Positions 1 to 8,813 of a stretch of 64,000 nucleotides of DNA are shown here, one piece after another. The notes under the pieces are model-generated. The model ran no database searches, was not told the DNA's origin, and saw only the letters and a program-made list of their open reading frames with translations. Within the stretch, counting starts at the first letter, position 1; the number at the start of each line of letters is the position of its first letter. This DNA comes from Leptolyngbya sp. Heron Island J (lineage in GTDB: Bacteria > Cyanobacteriota > Cyanobacteriia > Phormidesmidales > Phormidesmidaceae): the NCBI RefSeq assembly GCF_000482245.1, contig NZ_AWNH01000005.1:26444-90443 (forward strand), written 5' to 3'. The translations under genes and the position numbers were made by a program.

Positions 1-209
1 TCGCCGCTGGTAATTCGTCCCGGTGGATTGGGCACTAGCCCCATGACCGAGAGGGATGTGACGGATTTGCCTGAGCCTGACTCACCGACAATACCCAGGG
101 TTCTACCTCGTTTGACCTGAAAAGAAATACCATCAACTGCCTTGATCACGCCGTTGGCAGTATCAAATTCGACCTTTAAGTTACGGACATCAAGGATGGT
201 TTCGCTCAT
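1..209 (-). CDS. Peptide-type ABC transporter ATP-binding subunit, N-terminal fragment
   Basis: This is the first ~69 codons of an ABC ATPase that runs off the left edge of the window. It starts with ATG at 209 on the minus strand ([15 protein letters not shown]). It contains the Walker A loop GESGSGKS and then the [12 protein letters not shown] stretch. Walker A followed by 'S(V/L)T..S(V/I)MGL(V/L)P' is typical of the DppD/OppD class, the cytoplasmic ATPases that energise di- and oligopeptide or nickel importers. The family assignment rests on this fragment only; the substrate cannot be inferred. The signature motif, Walker B and C-terminal oligopeptide domain lie outside the window. The 344 bases to the next gene contain a short palindrome at 343-352 between two direct repeats but no further coding sequence. 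Confidence 0.85.
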   Translation of the reverse strand, partial: MSETILDVRNLKVEFDTANGVIKAVDGISFQVKRGRTLGIVGESGSGKSVTSLSVMGLVPNPPGRITSG

Positions 210-553
210 GGCTATTTAGTGAGGATTTAGAGGTGAAAGCGGGCAAAACTGTTGCAAGATTGGCAAATATTTGCGACTTAAACTTAATTATTAACGATGT
301 TCGAAAACCTGTGGTTACCTATGTATTTATTTGGAGTCAGCCAACTATAGTTAGAGATAGAGTCAGCCATTGAAACTTCGGCAAATCCGCGTTAGTGCCA
401 GCATGCAAAGGATCGGTATTGTGAGTTAGCCACTGATTTTGCCAAGTGCCCATCCTTGTGGGTAAAACGCGTATCAGGCGTTGTGTACGCTTAGTCCAGC
501 ATCATAGCAAGCCTTCGCCGTTGACTATTAGTTATGTTGTCTCTATTCCCATC

Positions 554-1612
554 ATGGCCCAACTTGCGATCGCAGTTTTGATCGTTCTGATCGGTTCCGC
601 TATCTGTTCAGGTACCGAGGTTGCACTGCTGTCCATTCCCCTACTCAAAGCTCGTCAGCTTGCCCAAAATCGTAATCCGGCCACCGTTGCTTTATTAGCC
701 ATTCGAGAAAAGATTAACCGACCGATTGCCACCATCGTTATTCTCAATAACATCTTTAATATTGTTGGTAGTTTTGTCATCAGTCGGATTGCTGCGGACC
801 TTTTTGGCAATCTAATGCTGGGCATTTTTTCTGGCCTGCTCACATTTTTAATTATTTTATTTGCCGAAATTGTTCCCAAAACCATCGGCGAGCGCTATGC
901 CGAACAGTTTGCCTTATTAGTGGCAATTCCCGTCCGTAGCCTCACCTGGCTGATGACGCCGATTATTCTAGTACTAGAAAGATTGACAGCACCACTGTTG
1001 CAAGGGCACGAGCGCCCTGTCACTAATGAAGCTGAGATCAAACTGTTAGCCATGTTGGGTTATCAAGAAGGTTTGATCGAAGATGATGAAGCCGAAATGA
1101 TTCAAAAAGTCTTTCGGATGAACGATATTGCTGCAGAGGACATTATGACGCCGCGGGTGGCCATTACCTACATCCAGGGTAATCAGTCCCTGGAGTCGGC
1201 CCAGCAAGAAATCATGCAGTCGCAGCATAGTCGCATCATTGTGACGGGTGAAGAGCTTGATGATGTCCTCGGGGTGGCCCTCAAGGCTGAACTGTTGGCG
1301 GCCCTGGTGCAGGGACGCGGTCAAGACCCGGTTACCAGTTGTATGCGTCAGGCCCGCTATATTCCAGCAACAGAGCGCTCCGATAAGCTACTAAAAACCT
1401 TCCAAACTGCCCGTGAGCACCTAATGATTGTGGTTGATGAGTATGGCGGTGTCTCCGGGGTCGTTACTCTAGAAGATGTCTTGGAAGTGCTAATTGGCGA
1501 AATCGTTGATGAAACGGACCGGAATGTTGACCTCCAGGCTTTGGCCCGACAGCGTCGTCGCCGCTTATTACAGCGCCAGGGATTTCAGACCGATTTAAAA
1601 CGCCATCGGTAA
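554..1612 (+). CDS. CNNM/CorC-type membrane protein (DUF21 plus CBS pair)
   Basis: The protein is an integral membrane member of the hemolysin/CorC (CNNM, DUF21) family, linked in other bacteria to magnesium or cobalt efflux. Residues ~1-180 hold several hydrophobic helices, including the SGTEVALLS motif typical of DUF21. Residues ~195-325 form a CBS pair (MTPRVAI start, then IVVDEYGGVSGVVTLEDVLEVLIGEI in pieces). The usual C-terminal CorC_HlyC transporter-associated domain is missing: the protein ends in an Arg-rich tail soon after the second CBS. The reading frame is open from 446, but the 36 extra residues are not membrane-like, so I chose the ATG at 554 (MAQLAIAVLIV), where the first helix begins. 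It converges with the next gene, 20 bp apart. Confidence 0.85.
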   Translation: MAQLAIAVLIVLIGSAICSGTEVALLSIPLLKARQLAQNRNPATVALLAIREKINRPIATIVILNNIFNIVGSFVISRIAADLFGNLMLGIFSGLLTFLIILFAEIVPKTIGERYAEQFALLVAIPVRSLTWLMTPIILVLERLTAPLLQGHERPVTNEAEIKLLAMLGYQEGLIEDDEAEMIQKVFRMNDIAAEDIMTPRVAITYIQGNQSLESAQQEIMQSQHSRIIVTGEELDDVLGVALKAELLAALVQGRGQDPVTSCMRQARYIPATERSDKLLKTFQTAREHLMIVVDEYGGVSGVVTLEDVLEVLIGEIVDETDRNVDLQALARQRRRRLLQRQGFQTDLKRHR

Positions 1613-1632
1613 GGATGTACAGCTATAGGCCC

Positions 1633-2130
1633 TTATGAAGGGTGCAAAGCCGACTGCAGGTGCTTGATACAAAGCTTTACATCATCCGTCATGTAAAACT
1701 GTCCGGGTGCTAAATATTCAAAAAACTCCTGAGTCAGGGAGCTATAGGGCATGAGCACGACTGGCTTCTGGGCCTTTAAAGCCAGAGCGATCTCAGAAAC
1801 GGTCCCTAACCCCAGACCACAGGCAATGATCCCATGGCTAGAAAGGACATTAATGGCATTGCGAGCATGGCCCATGCCAGTGACGATGGGTAGAGTGACC
1901 CCGTGGGCAATATCGATGCCTTTGTCGTCCGGTAAAATTCCTAGTACGGTGCCGCCAACGGAGGCTGCGCCCTGACTGGCGGCCTCCATCACGCCTGCAG
2001 GACGCCCTCCTGTCAGTAATATCCAACCTTGCTGAGCGACAGCCTTTCCGAGTGCATAGGCCAGCTCTCGCTCAGCAGCTAACGCGTTATTTCCTGGTCC
2101 CATGATGCCAATGATGCTTTGGATGGTCAT
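1633..2130 (-). CDS. SLOG-fold protein, TIGR00725-like
   Basis: This 165-residue Rossmann-like protein belongs to the SLOG/TIGR00725 group, related to LOG nucleoside phosphoribohydrolases and DprA. Visible motifs are an N-terminal GIMGPG loop, LLTGGRPAGVMEAAS, the GMGHARN segment and GLGLGTVSEIALAL. These are the nucleotide-binding positions of the fold. The PGGxGT motif that marks true lysine-decarboxylase-like LOG enzymes reads GLGLGT here, so phosphoribohydrolase activity should not be assumed; some relatives have been annotated as molybdenum-cofactor carriers. It stands alone, facing the CNNM gene. Confident on fold, not on function. Confidence 0.75.
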   Translation of the reverse strand: MTIQSIIGIMGPGNNALAAERELAYALGKAVAQQGWILLTGGRPAGVMEAASQGAASVGGTVLGILPDDKGIDIAHGVTLPIVTGMGHARNAINVLSSHGIIACGLGLGTVSEIALALKAQKPVVLMPYSSLTQEFFEYLAPGQFYMTDDVKLCIKHLQSALHPS

Positions 2131-2346
2131 TATTGGGTAGCTTCCGGCATTGAGGCCATTTCATATGAAGTAACGTATGAGTTCTTATTTAAGTCCTACC
2201 AGTTGGCTACATTAGCAACCGATAACATCTGATTTTGGTTGCTATGTTAGGTAATGGTTTGGCGATTTTATAGCTATTGGTAAAACCGTGTCTCCGTGGT
2301 TTGGAGATTCCTTTTCCTTCGTTCGATTATCCTCGTTCATTCAATT

Positions 2347-4230
2347 ATGATCCATTCTGCTCGTTCGGCGGCTCAATCGCTTTGGCTTGCCCAGGTCGTG
2401 TTGTCTTTAAGCGGCTTAAAGCTGAGGCAGTTAAAGCGATGGCGGTCAGTGTTATGGGCCGGTGCTGTAGCGGTGGGTGTGGTGATAAGCACCCCAGTGC
2501 AGGCGGCAGAAAGGGTCAATATTCAAGTCGGTCCGATTAAACAAACGCTTTATGTAAGCGATTTAGAAGAATTTGCGAGAACAGGGCAAGTGCCGTCTCG
2601 TTTGCAGCTGTACCAGTCAATCTTGACGCCTGAGCTGCGGACGATGCTCAATAATCGAGTGGTCCTTGATCCAGACATGGCCGATCGCATGGTCGCTGAT
2701 ATTTTGGCATCGCCCAATGGTGAGTTGCTGCTGGATTCGTTGTCTCGGGTAGCTCCTGACCTGACGGTAGAGCAAATTCGTGAGGCTATTCGGTTAGCGG
2801 CTAAACAGACTAATGGGCTTAGTATGCTGGGTGTGTTGCGAGCAGTCCCGCAGGAAACGTTAGATATCGATTTGACAGCGGCCCTGGCCCTGGCCTCCCA
2901 GCTAAATCTGTCGCGATTAGAGGGAGATGCCCTCAGTAGTGTGCTGGAGCAGGAGCTGCTGGTGAGCGATGATCTCAAGCTACCGACTGACATTGATCCT
3001 ACACAGGGGGGGCCATTTGAAGTCACTCAGCGCTCATTTCGGTTTGTAGATAGCGATCGCAACCGGCTCATCCCCCTAGACATGTATGTGCCTGCTGCGG
3101 CTGTTGTAGAAGATGCACCGCTGGTGGTCTTATCCCATGGGTTTGCCGCCGATCGGCGTTTTTTAACCTATATCGGCCAGCATCTGGCCTCCTATGGCTT
3201 GACGGTGGTTGCCTTAGAACACGTCGGCAGTAATGTGGATGCCCTCAACAATACTCCCTTAGATCCTGCAGCTATCGAGGAACCTAGCCGCATTTTGCCA
3301 GCCAGTGAATTTCTGGATCGGCCCCGTGATGTTACCTATCTGCTAGACCGCTTGGCATGGATGGAGCAGGTTTCACCTATGTTGAGAGGCAAGTTTGATA
3401 CTGACCAAGTTGTCCTAATTGGTCATTCCCTTGGTGGCTATACCGGATTTGCCCTGGCAGGAGCCCAGCTAGATTTGTCGGCTTTACCCTCTTTTTGTGC
3501 CAGTCTGACCCCGGTGGGGCTGTCACCAGCGGACTGGCTACAGTGTGCAGCCGTAAAACTGCCCGAAGTCACGGCTGATCTCAGCGATCCACGGATTACT
3601 CAAGTCATTGCGATGAACCCTTTAATCGGTCGATTATTTGGTCGCAAAGGGTTAGCAGATGTAGCGGTACCCAGTATTATTCTGACTGGCACGAAAGACG
3701 GAGTAACCCCCACTCTGGCCCAGCAGTTAGGACCGTTTAATCAGCTTTCGGGACCAGATAATCATTTGATTGCGGTGATTGGTGGTACCCATCTAAGCGT
3801 GGGCGATCCCGAGAATGTTAACGTAGCCCTGACTCAGATTCCGTTTATGCCAGAGCTATCGGGTGAGCAATCGGCTACTCTACGTGAATATCTGAGGGCA
3901 CTTTCCTTAAGTGTGGCGATGCAGCAGACGGACCAAGCAGAGGTCTTCCGTGTTTTTCTGGAGCCAGCCTATGCCCAGCAGTTTTCTACGGGGTTGATGC
4001 CCCTCAGAATGACCCAAAGGCTACCCGAAAGTGTGCAGACCTGGCTTAGAACCGTGGCACCTGAGCAAGCGCGTGCTGAAGGGGAGACTCTGTGGTCCTG
4101 GATGCATTTAAAGACTCTGGATGCCCGGAAGTCGATTGGCGGCGTGCAGCGTCGGATGATGGCTTATCTACGACAAGAGCAGGTGTCGATTACGGTGCTG
4201 TATTGGCCAATGGGATTGCCGTGGATTTAA
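2347..4230 (+). CDS. Exported alpha/beta hydrolase with N-terminal DUF1400 domain
   Basis: The gene encodes a ~627-residue hydrolase of a type common in cyanobacteria. After an N-terminal signal-like segment (hydrophobic stretch, cleavage plausible after TPVQAA) comes the DUF1400 region (ERVNIQVGPIKQTLYVSDL onward, ~130 residues). The rest is an alpha/beta-hydrolase domain with an oxyanion-hole strand VVLSHGFAADRRF and nucleophile elbow GHSLGGYTG. A conserved GGTHLSVGD segment near residue 485 probably holds the catalytic His. The likely role is lipid or ester hydrolysis in the periplasm or at a membrane; the substrate is unknown. ATG at 2347 is preferred over 2296 because it gives a shorter positively charged signal sequence. 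Its stop overlaps that of the convergent oxidoreductase gene by 4 bp. Confidence 0.8.
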   Translation: MIHSARSAAQSLWLAQVVLSLSGLKLRQLKRWRSVLWAGAVAVGVVISTPVQAAERVNIQVGPIKQTLYVSDLEEFARTGQVPSRLQLYQSILTPELRTMLNNRVVLDPDMADRMVADILASPNGELLLDSLSRVAPDLTVEQIREAIRLAAKQTNGLSMLGVLRAVPQETLDIDLTAALALASQLNLSRLEGDALSSVLEQELLVSDDLKLPTDIDPTQGGPFEVTQRSFRFVDSDRNRLIPLDMYVPAAAVVEDAPLVVLSHGFAADRRFLTYIGQHLASYGLTVVALEHVGSNVDALNNTPLDPAAIEEPSRILPASEFLDRPRDVTYLLDRLAWMEQVSPMLRGKFDTDQVVLIGHSLGGYTGFALAGAQLDLSALPSFCASLTPVGLSPADWLQCAAVKLPEVTADLSDPRITQVIAMNPLIGRLFGRKGLADVAVPSIILTGTKDGVTPTLAQQLGPFNQLSGPDNHLIAVIGGTHLSVGDPENVNVALTQIPFMPELSGEQSATLREYLRALSLSVAMQQTDQAEVFRVFLEPAYAQQFSTGLMPLRMTQRLPESVQTWLRTVAPEQARAEGETLWSWMHLKTLDARKSIGGVQRRMMAYLRQEQVSITVLYWPMGLPWI

Positions 4231-5771
4231 GTCTGAGTTCCAGGCTGGTTAATGGATTGCGATCGCTGCAGGTCGAGTAAGGCTGCCGATTCCCGTGGAC
4301 TGACGAGGCTGTTGGCACAAAGAATGCCGGAGGCAGCGACGGCGGGAACACCGATGCCAGGAAGGGTGCTATCGCCTACTCGGTAGAGTCCTTTGATGGG
4401 TGTCTTGCAGCTGGGAAATAGACCTTGACCAGCGGCAATGGCAGGACCATAGGTGCCCTGATGACGGCGGAGAAATCGTTGGTGGGTGAGGGGTGTGCCG
4501 ATGAGTTTGAGGGTGATGCGATCGCAAATATCCGGTATCACTTTCTGCAAGGCTCGAATCAAGGGTTGAGCCTTAGCCTCTTTCTTGGTGGCATAGTCTG
4601 GATCTCGCTGCCAGCCTGACCAAGGTTCAAGGGTGTAAGCATGAACTACATGGTGACCTGCCGGTGCTAGCGAGGGATCTAGCACCGATGGAATAGAGAT
4701 CATGCAAGTATTGCCAGGGGTGGTGATATCTTTATCCGTATCGTGAACCACCACATGATGGATGGTTAAATCTTCCAGTCCTTCAGCTCGAATGCCCAGA
4801 TGCAGGTGCATAAAGCTATCAACCGCTGGCGTATCCAATGACTTTTGTCGATAGCTAGCTGGCAGTTCAGAGTAATCCAGTAGGTGATTGTAGGTGTCCC
4901 ACAGGGTGGCGTTGGAAATGACGGTATCGGCGCGAATCCGTTCGCCAGTTTTGAGGACCACCCCCTGTGCCCGATTGTGTTCTGTCCAAATCTTGCTGAC
5001 ATGGGTGCCCAAGCGAAGTTGGCCACCCCAGCGCTTTAATCCCCGAATCAGTGCATCCACTAAGGCCCCACTGCCGCCAATTGGATAGTCAATCACAGAT
5101 TCAGTTCGCTCCCCAAACATAAAGGCCATTTCAGGGGCAACGGTTTGGTGGGCTTTCATCCCCGATAGCAAAAAGCATTCGAGATCAATCAGCTGCCGCA
5201 GCCAGGGATCTTGGACAGTGGCAGCGACAAAGTCTCCCATAGAACGCCCTAAACCCTTCAAATGAGGTAGCAGCTGTAACATGGCTTTGGGGAAACGCTG
5301 GATCAGTAGCGGTAATAGCCAACTATCTGCACGTAGTGCCAAGGTGGGAATTGACCCCAGAGGACGGTAAATAGCTAGCATCTTCTTGGTCAGTGTCTGC
5401 AGTTCTTGGGCTGCTTGAGGGCTGACCTCTGCCAACGATGCCTGATAACGTTTGGCATCACCATAAATAGCCAAGGTCCGCTCAGGAAAATGATAATAAC
5501 CCAGCGGCTCATAGGTGATGGCATCAACCGTTTCACCTAGGGCGTTCAGCACCTCCCGCAGTGGATTACAGGATTTAGGGTCGGCTAGACCACAATAAAA
5601 AGACGGTCCAGAATCAAAGGTAAATCCTTGACGCTTAAACCCATGGGCTGCGCCGCCAGGCAGGGTGTGACTTTCGCACACTAAAACTTGCCGACCATAG
5701 CGAGCGAGTAAGCCAGCAGCTACCAGGCCACCGATACCGCTACCAATGACGACGACGTCAAACGATTCCAT
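4227..5771 (-). CDS. FAD-dependent oxidoreductase of the CrtISO/phytoene desaturase family
   Basis: This 514-residue flavoprotein opens with a dinucleotide-binding loop (VVVIGSGIGGLVAAGLLARYG) and the ESHTLPGGAAHGF segment typical of carotenoid isomerases, phytoene desaturases and retinol saturases. Residues ~220-235 contain DYPIGGSGALVDAL, and the C-terminus has the GLYRVGDSTLPGIGVPAVAASG FAD-binding motif of this superfamily. It resembles prolycopene isomerase (CrtISO/CrtH) in length and motifs, but it carries SGPSFYCGLAD where I would expect a different segment in CrtH. I therefore call it a paralogue rather than crtH. Likely substrates are polyenes or membrane lipids. No carotenoid gene lies next to it. 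Confidence 0.8.
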   Translation of the reverse strand: MESFDVVVIGSGIGGLVAAGLLARYGRQVLVCESHTLPGGAAHGFKRQGFTFDSGPSFYCGLADPKSCNPLREVLNALGETVDAITYEPLGYYHFPERTLAIYGDAKRYQASLAEVSPQAAQELQTLTKKMLAIYRPLGSIPTLALRADSWLLPLLIQRFPKAMLQLLPHLKGLGRSMGDFVAATVQDPWLRQLIDLECFLLSGMKAHQTVAPEMAFMFGERTESVIDYPIGGSGALVDALIRGLKRWGGQLRLGTHVSKIWTEHNRAQGVVLKTGERIRADTVISNATLWDTYNHLLDYSELPASYRQKSLDTPAVDSFMHLHLGIRAEGLEDLTIHHVVVHDTDKDITTPGNTCMISIPSVLDPSLAPAGHHVVHAYTLEPWSGWQRDPDYATKKEAKAQPLIRALQKVIPDICDRITLKLIGTPLTHQRFLRRHQGTYGPAIAAGQGLFPSCKTPIKGLYRVGDSTLPGIGVPAVAASGILCANSLVSPRESAALLDLQRSQSINQPGTQT

Positions 5772-5852
5772 AGGTATTCCCTGCCCATACGTAGAGACGT
5801 TCAGCGGAACGCTTCTACATTTTCCTATGATTTGTGTTGTCCTATGGTCTGT

Positions 5853-6308
5853 TTATCGGATCAAAACTTGCTCAATTTGAGGAAGACACTCACGCACAGC
5901 CGTTTCTTCTTCAGGATGAATATCCTTGAGTTGGCTAATCCGCCAGTGCGTAGAGCTTTCTAGCTCCTGAGCCTCTTGCTGTAGACGGAGATATTCGTCC
6001 GTAGCTTCAGGCTGATTACTGATTTGATTGAGACGTTGGGTAATGGCGTCTCGTTCACGGTCTCGATACTCATGCGCTGCTTGAATCTGCGCTGCAGCAC
6101 CCCCAGATTTAACCACGGCATAGACATCCATTAGCCGTTGGTATTTGTCTAAATACTTAGAATCCACATTTTGAACAACAGGATTGCTAAGCACGTTCCC
6201 AGAGGTGGCGAGACGTTTGCGCCGACTCCACCAATGTAGAATCACGGGAATGGATGTTTGACTGATTAATGTCTTTTCGGAAAGCAGATGCATAGTTACA
6301 AACCTCAT
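5853..6308 (-). CDS. Hypothetical protein
   Basis: I do not recognise this 151-residue protein. The N-terminal ~30 residues are mildly hydrophobic with a WWSRRKR patch, which could be a short membrane anchor. Residues ~45-150 are strongly helical and charged, with heptad-like spacing (YLDKYQRLMDVYAVV, then YLRLQQEAQELES), and suggest a coiled coil. The start could also be the ATG at 6293 (MHLLSEK). It sits 81 bp downstream of the CrtISO-like gene's start on the same strand, so it is not obviously in an operon with it. No cysteine clusters or enzymatic motifs are visible. Confidence 0.55.
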   Translation of the reverse strand: MRFVTMHLLSEKTLISQTSIPVILHWWSRRKRLATSGNVLSNPVVQNVDSKYLDKYQRLMDVYAVVKSGGAAAQIQAAHEYRDRERDAITQRLNQISNQPEATDEYLRLQQEAQELESSTHWRISQLKDIHPEEETAVRECLPQIEQVLIR

Positions 6309-6491
6309 GGACTAACCCGGAAGGTCGAAGCTAATTCCCCAAGGGGTAATATTTAATACTAAAGCGTTATTGGCACACCTGGTGTCTTATTTACGGACAT
6401 CTTTAATATTGTTAGCTTGGCGTAGTTAGAGCGTCAGGTTCACCCTCTCTCAGGGTATTTGTCAAGATCTCTAATCGCTTAATTTGGCACA

Positions 6492-7232
6492 ATGCTCAAG
6501 GCAATATTTTTTGGTTTTCACGGTGTCATCATTAATGACGACGCCATTCATCCACAGCTGATTTCCCAGCTGTTGTTGGCAGAAAATCTGCGATTTGATC
6601 CAGATGAGTATCAGGAAAGATATCTCGGCCGTAGCGATCGCGCACGGCTAACGTCAATTTTGCAGACACGCGGGCGTTTTGTGCAGGATGATTATTTGGA
6701 TGGGCTGCTGCGAAAAAAGGCGGCAGGCTATAGTGAATGGCTGCGATCTCAACCTAAGCTCGCCCTTTATCCAGGGTTAGACGACTTGTTGTATCAAATT
6801 CGCAGCAGACACTACATAACAGCCATTGTGACTGGAGCCCAGCGGGCTGACGTAGAGGAAGTTTTGGCAACAGCTAAGCTGACTGATCAATTTTCCTTGG
6901 TGGTGTCTGCCAGTGATATGCCTGTGGCAGCCAGTAAGCCAGCTCCCGACAGCTATCTTGCCGCAATTGATCAATTGAACCTGCTGAATCCTGAGCTGGT
7001 TCTGACTCCCCAAAATTGCTTGGCGATTGAGGCTTGCTTTGCTGGCATCGAAGCGGCTAAAGCAGCTAATGTTCCTGTGGTTGGTGTGGCTCAAATTTAT
7101 CCATATCACATGATTCAGCGCTGTGCGACCTGGGCGGTCGACTACTTGAACGAAATTGACTTTGATTGGATTGCTCCACGTTATGAACAGGGATCGAATG
7201 CCGCTACCATGGAGGAAAAGCCAGCTGTGTAA
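6492..7232 (+). CDS. HAD-superfamily protein, apparently catalytically inactive
   Basis: The fold is that of a beta-phosphoglucomutase-like HAD phosphatase: cap region ~15-85, motif II VTGAQ near residue 113 and motif III Lys in SKPAPDSY. Key residues are missing. Motif I reads FFGFHGVIIND, where the family has FDFNGVI(I)N or DxDG, so the nucleophilic Asp is Gly (codon GGT) and the second acidic or Asn position is His. In motif IV, AIEACFAGI replaces the usual (I/F)ED(S/T)xxGI, so one Mg-binding Asp is Ala. The reading frame is intact and full length (246 aa). It starts a pair with the epimerase gene 21 bp downstream. Likely a pseudo-enzyme with a binding role, which is inference. Confidence 0.8.
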   Translation: MLKAIFFGFHGVIINDDAIHPQLISQLLLAENLRFDPDEYQERYLGRSDRARLTSILQTRGRFVQDDYLDGLLRKKAAGYSEWLRSQPKLALYPGLDDLLYQIRSRHYITAIVTGAQRADVEEVLATAKLTDQFSLVVSASDMPVAASKPAPDSYLAAIDQLNLLNPELVLTPQNCLAIEACFAGIEAAKAANVPVVGVAQIYPYHMIQRCATWAVDYLNEIDFDWIAPRYEQGSNAATMEEKPAV

Positions 7233-7253
7233 CCGTTCCAGGGGAGTGTTTGG

Positions 7254-8180
7254 ATGATGAAAGTGGCAGTGACTGGAGCAACCGGTTTTGTGGGATCGCG
7301 TTTAGTTCAGCGGCTCCATGAGTTGGGCCATCAGGTCAAAGTATTTACCCGTAACCCTGAGCGGGCCAGAAAAGTCTTCCCAGAGTCTGTGTTCAAGCAG
7401 GTAGAGATTGTCGGATATACCCCTCAAGAGTCAGGCGATTGGCAGGCTGAAGTGTCTGGTTGTGATGGGGTAATCAATCTGGCAGGAGAGGCGATTTCAG
7501 AACGCTGGACGCCTGAGCGCAAGCAGGAAATCATGAACAGCCGTGTCATGGGCACTGAGAAAATTGTCGAGGCTATTAGTAAGGCTGATGTCAAACCCAA
7601 GGTACTGGTTAGTGCTTCAGCGATTGGTTTCTATGGCACTAGCGAAACGGCTGAATTCTATGAGACGAGTGAGCCCATCAAGCAGGATTTTTTATCACAA
7701 GTGTGTCAGAGATGGGAAAAAGCTGCAGATAAGGTAACGGACCATGGGACACGGCTAGTAATTGTGCGGATTGGGATTGTGCTGGGGATGGGGGGGGCGA
7801 TCGCAAAAATGGTCACACCCTTCAGACTCTATGCCGGTGGTCCCATTGGCAGCGGCAAACAATGGTTTTCCTGGGTCCATCGCGACGATCTAGTCAGCCT
7901 ATTTATCCAAGGCCTTACTGATGAAACTATGGCTGGTGTTTACAATGGCACAGCGCCCCACCCCGTGCGTATGTCTGAGTTATGCGAAGCTCTAGGCAAA
8001 GTTATGAACCGCCCCTCATGGCTGCCTGTTCCTGACTTTGTCATTGAGACCCTATTAGGAGACGGTGCGATCGTTGTCCTCGAAGGGCAAAAAGTCCTCC
8101 CAGAACGCACCCAATCCACCGGGTTTTCCTTTACTTACCCCAAGGTAGAGCCTGCCCTGCGAGAAATAGTTGTCGAATAA
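7254..8180 (+). CDS. TIGR01777/YfcH-type NAD-dependent epimerase (SulA/GC1 homologue)
   Basis: This 308-residue SDR-family protein begins with VAVTGATGFVGSRLVQRL (NAD(P)-binding loop GATGFVG) and has FYGT in place of the catalytic YxxxK region. The C-terminus carries the DUF1731 segment (VLPERTQSTGFSFTYP), which defines TIGR01777. Members include E. coli YfcH, Synechocystis Slr1223 (named SulA) and plant GIANT CHLOROPLAST 1, which affects plastid division. A cell-division or envelope role is therefore possible; the reaction is not known. Two adjacent ATGs (7254 and 7257) are both plausible starts. It follows the HAD gene by 21 bp, probably co-transcribed, and converges with the thioredoxin gene with a 4-bp gap. 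Confidence 0.88.
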   Translation: MMKVAVTGATGFVGSRLVQRLHELGHQVKVFTRNPERARKVFPESVFKQVEIVGYTPQESGDWQAEVSGCDGVINLAGEAISERWTPERKQEIMNSRVMGTEKIVEAISKADVKPKVLVSASAIGFYGTSETAEFYETSEPIKQDFLSQVCQRWEKAADKVTDHGTRLVIVRIGIVLGMGGAIAKMVTPFRLYAGGPIGSGKQWFSWVHRDDLVSLFIQGLTDETMAGVYNGTAPHPVRMSELCEALGKVMNRPSWLPVPDFVIETLLGDGAIVVLEGQKVLPERTQSTGFSFTYPKVEPALREIVVE

Positions 8181-8184
8181 TCTG

Positions 8185-8760
8185 CTACTGCACCACCTGG
8201 GCTCCATGGCTACGTGGATCAGCGGTTGACCCTGACGATGGTTCCAAAGCAGTTTCCACATCCGAAGTCTGTCCTGCTGCCTGAGCGTAGGGCAGTTCTT
8301 CCCCTGCTACTAAAGCCGTTAAATTCTGTGCCAGCACTGCCCGTGGTACCTCACCAATGGCTGAACCAGCATCATCACCACCCTGATCTAGAAATGCAAA
8401 ATGCGGAATCCCATCTACCCGATAGTGCAGCATTTCCGGTAACCACTTGGTATTGTCCACGTTCAGCATGACAAAATTCACATCCTGCTGATACTCATTT
8501 TTGAGCTGTTGCAAGTCCCCAGCCATTGCCTGACAGCTTGTGCACCAATTTGCATAAAACTCCACCAGCGTAGGTTTGCCATTAGTGAGCGCCTGTTCTA
8601 ACGGCACTGCTGCCTTGGCCATATCAGAAAGTGAAGCAGAAGGCGTGCGAGTTTGCAAGCCTAAAACTACCGCTACACTCAGTACGACAGCCACAGTCAC
8701 CACCACAAAATTTCGTAATCGTTGCCCTAGACCACCAGATTCAGAGGAGTTAACCAACAT
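8185..8760 (-). CDS. Membrane-anchored thioredoxin-like protein (TxlA/HCF164 type)
   Basis: A single N-terminal transmembrane helix (residues ~15-38, VVVTVAVVLSVAVVLGL) anchors a thioredoxin domain with active site WCTSC near residue 80 and a cis-Pro loop GIPHFAF near 127. This architecture matches cyanobacterial TxlA and plant HCF164, a thylakoid thioredoxin that passes reducing power across the membrane for cytochrome c and b6f assembly. The C-terminal ~50 residues are acidic and low in complexity. The frame extends to 8787, but the ATG at 8760 (MLVNSSESGG) gives the normal short N-terminus. It is divergent from the ferredoxin gene, with a 53-bp gap that must hold both promoters. Confidence 0.85.
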   Translation of the reverse strand: MLVNSSESGGLGQRLRNFVVVTVAVVLSVAVVLGLQTRTPSASLSDMAKAAVPLEQALTNGKPTLVEFYANWCTSCQAMAGDLQQLKNEYQQDVNFVMLNVDNTKWLPEMLHYRVDGIPHFAFLDQGGDDAGSAIGEVPRAVLAQNLTALVAGEELPYAQAAGQTSDVETALEPSSGSTADPRSHGAQVVQ

Positions 8761-8813
8761 AGAATAAAAAAGCGCCCATAGCGTCACTACAGCATCTTCT
8801 TCAGTCTAACGGA

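Noticed and set aside
4092..4280. 62-codon ORF in another frame at the end of the DUF1400 hydrolase, suggesting a frameshift
   Set aside because: The hydrolase frame runs to a normal-looking end and the other frame gives no continuation of the family.
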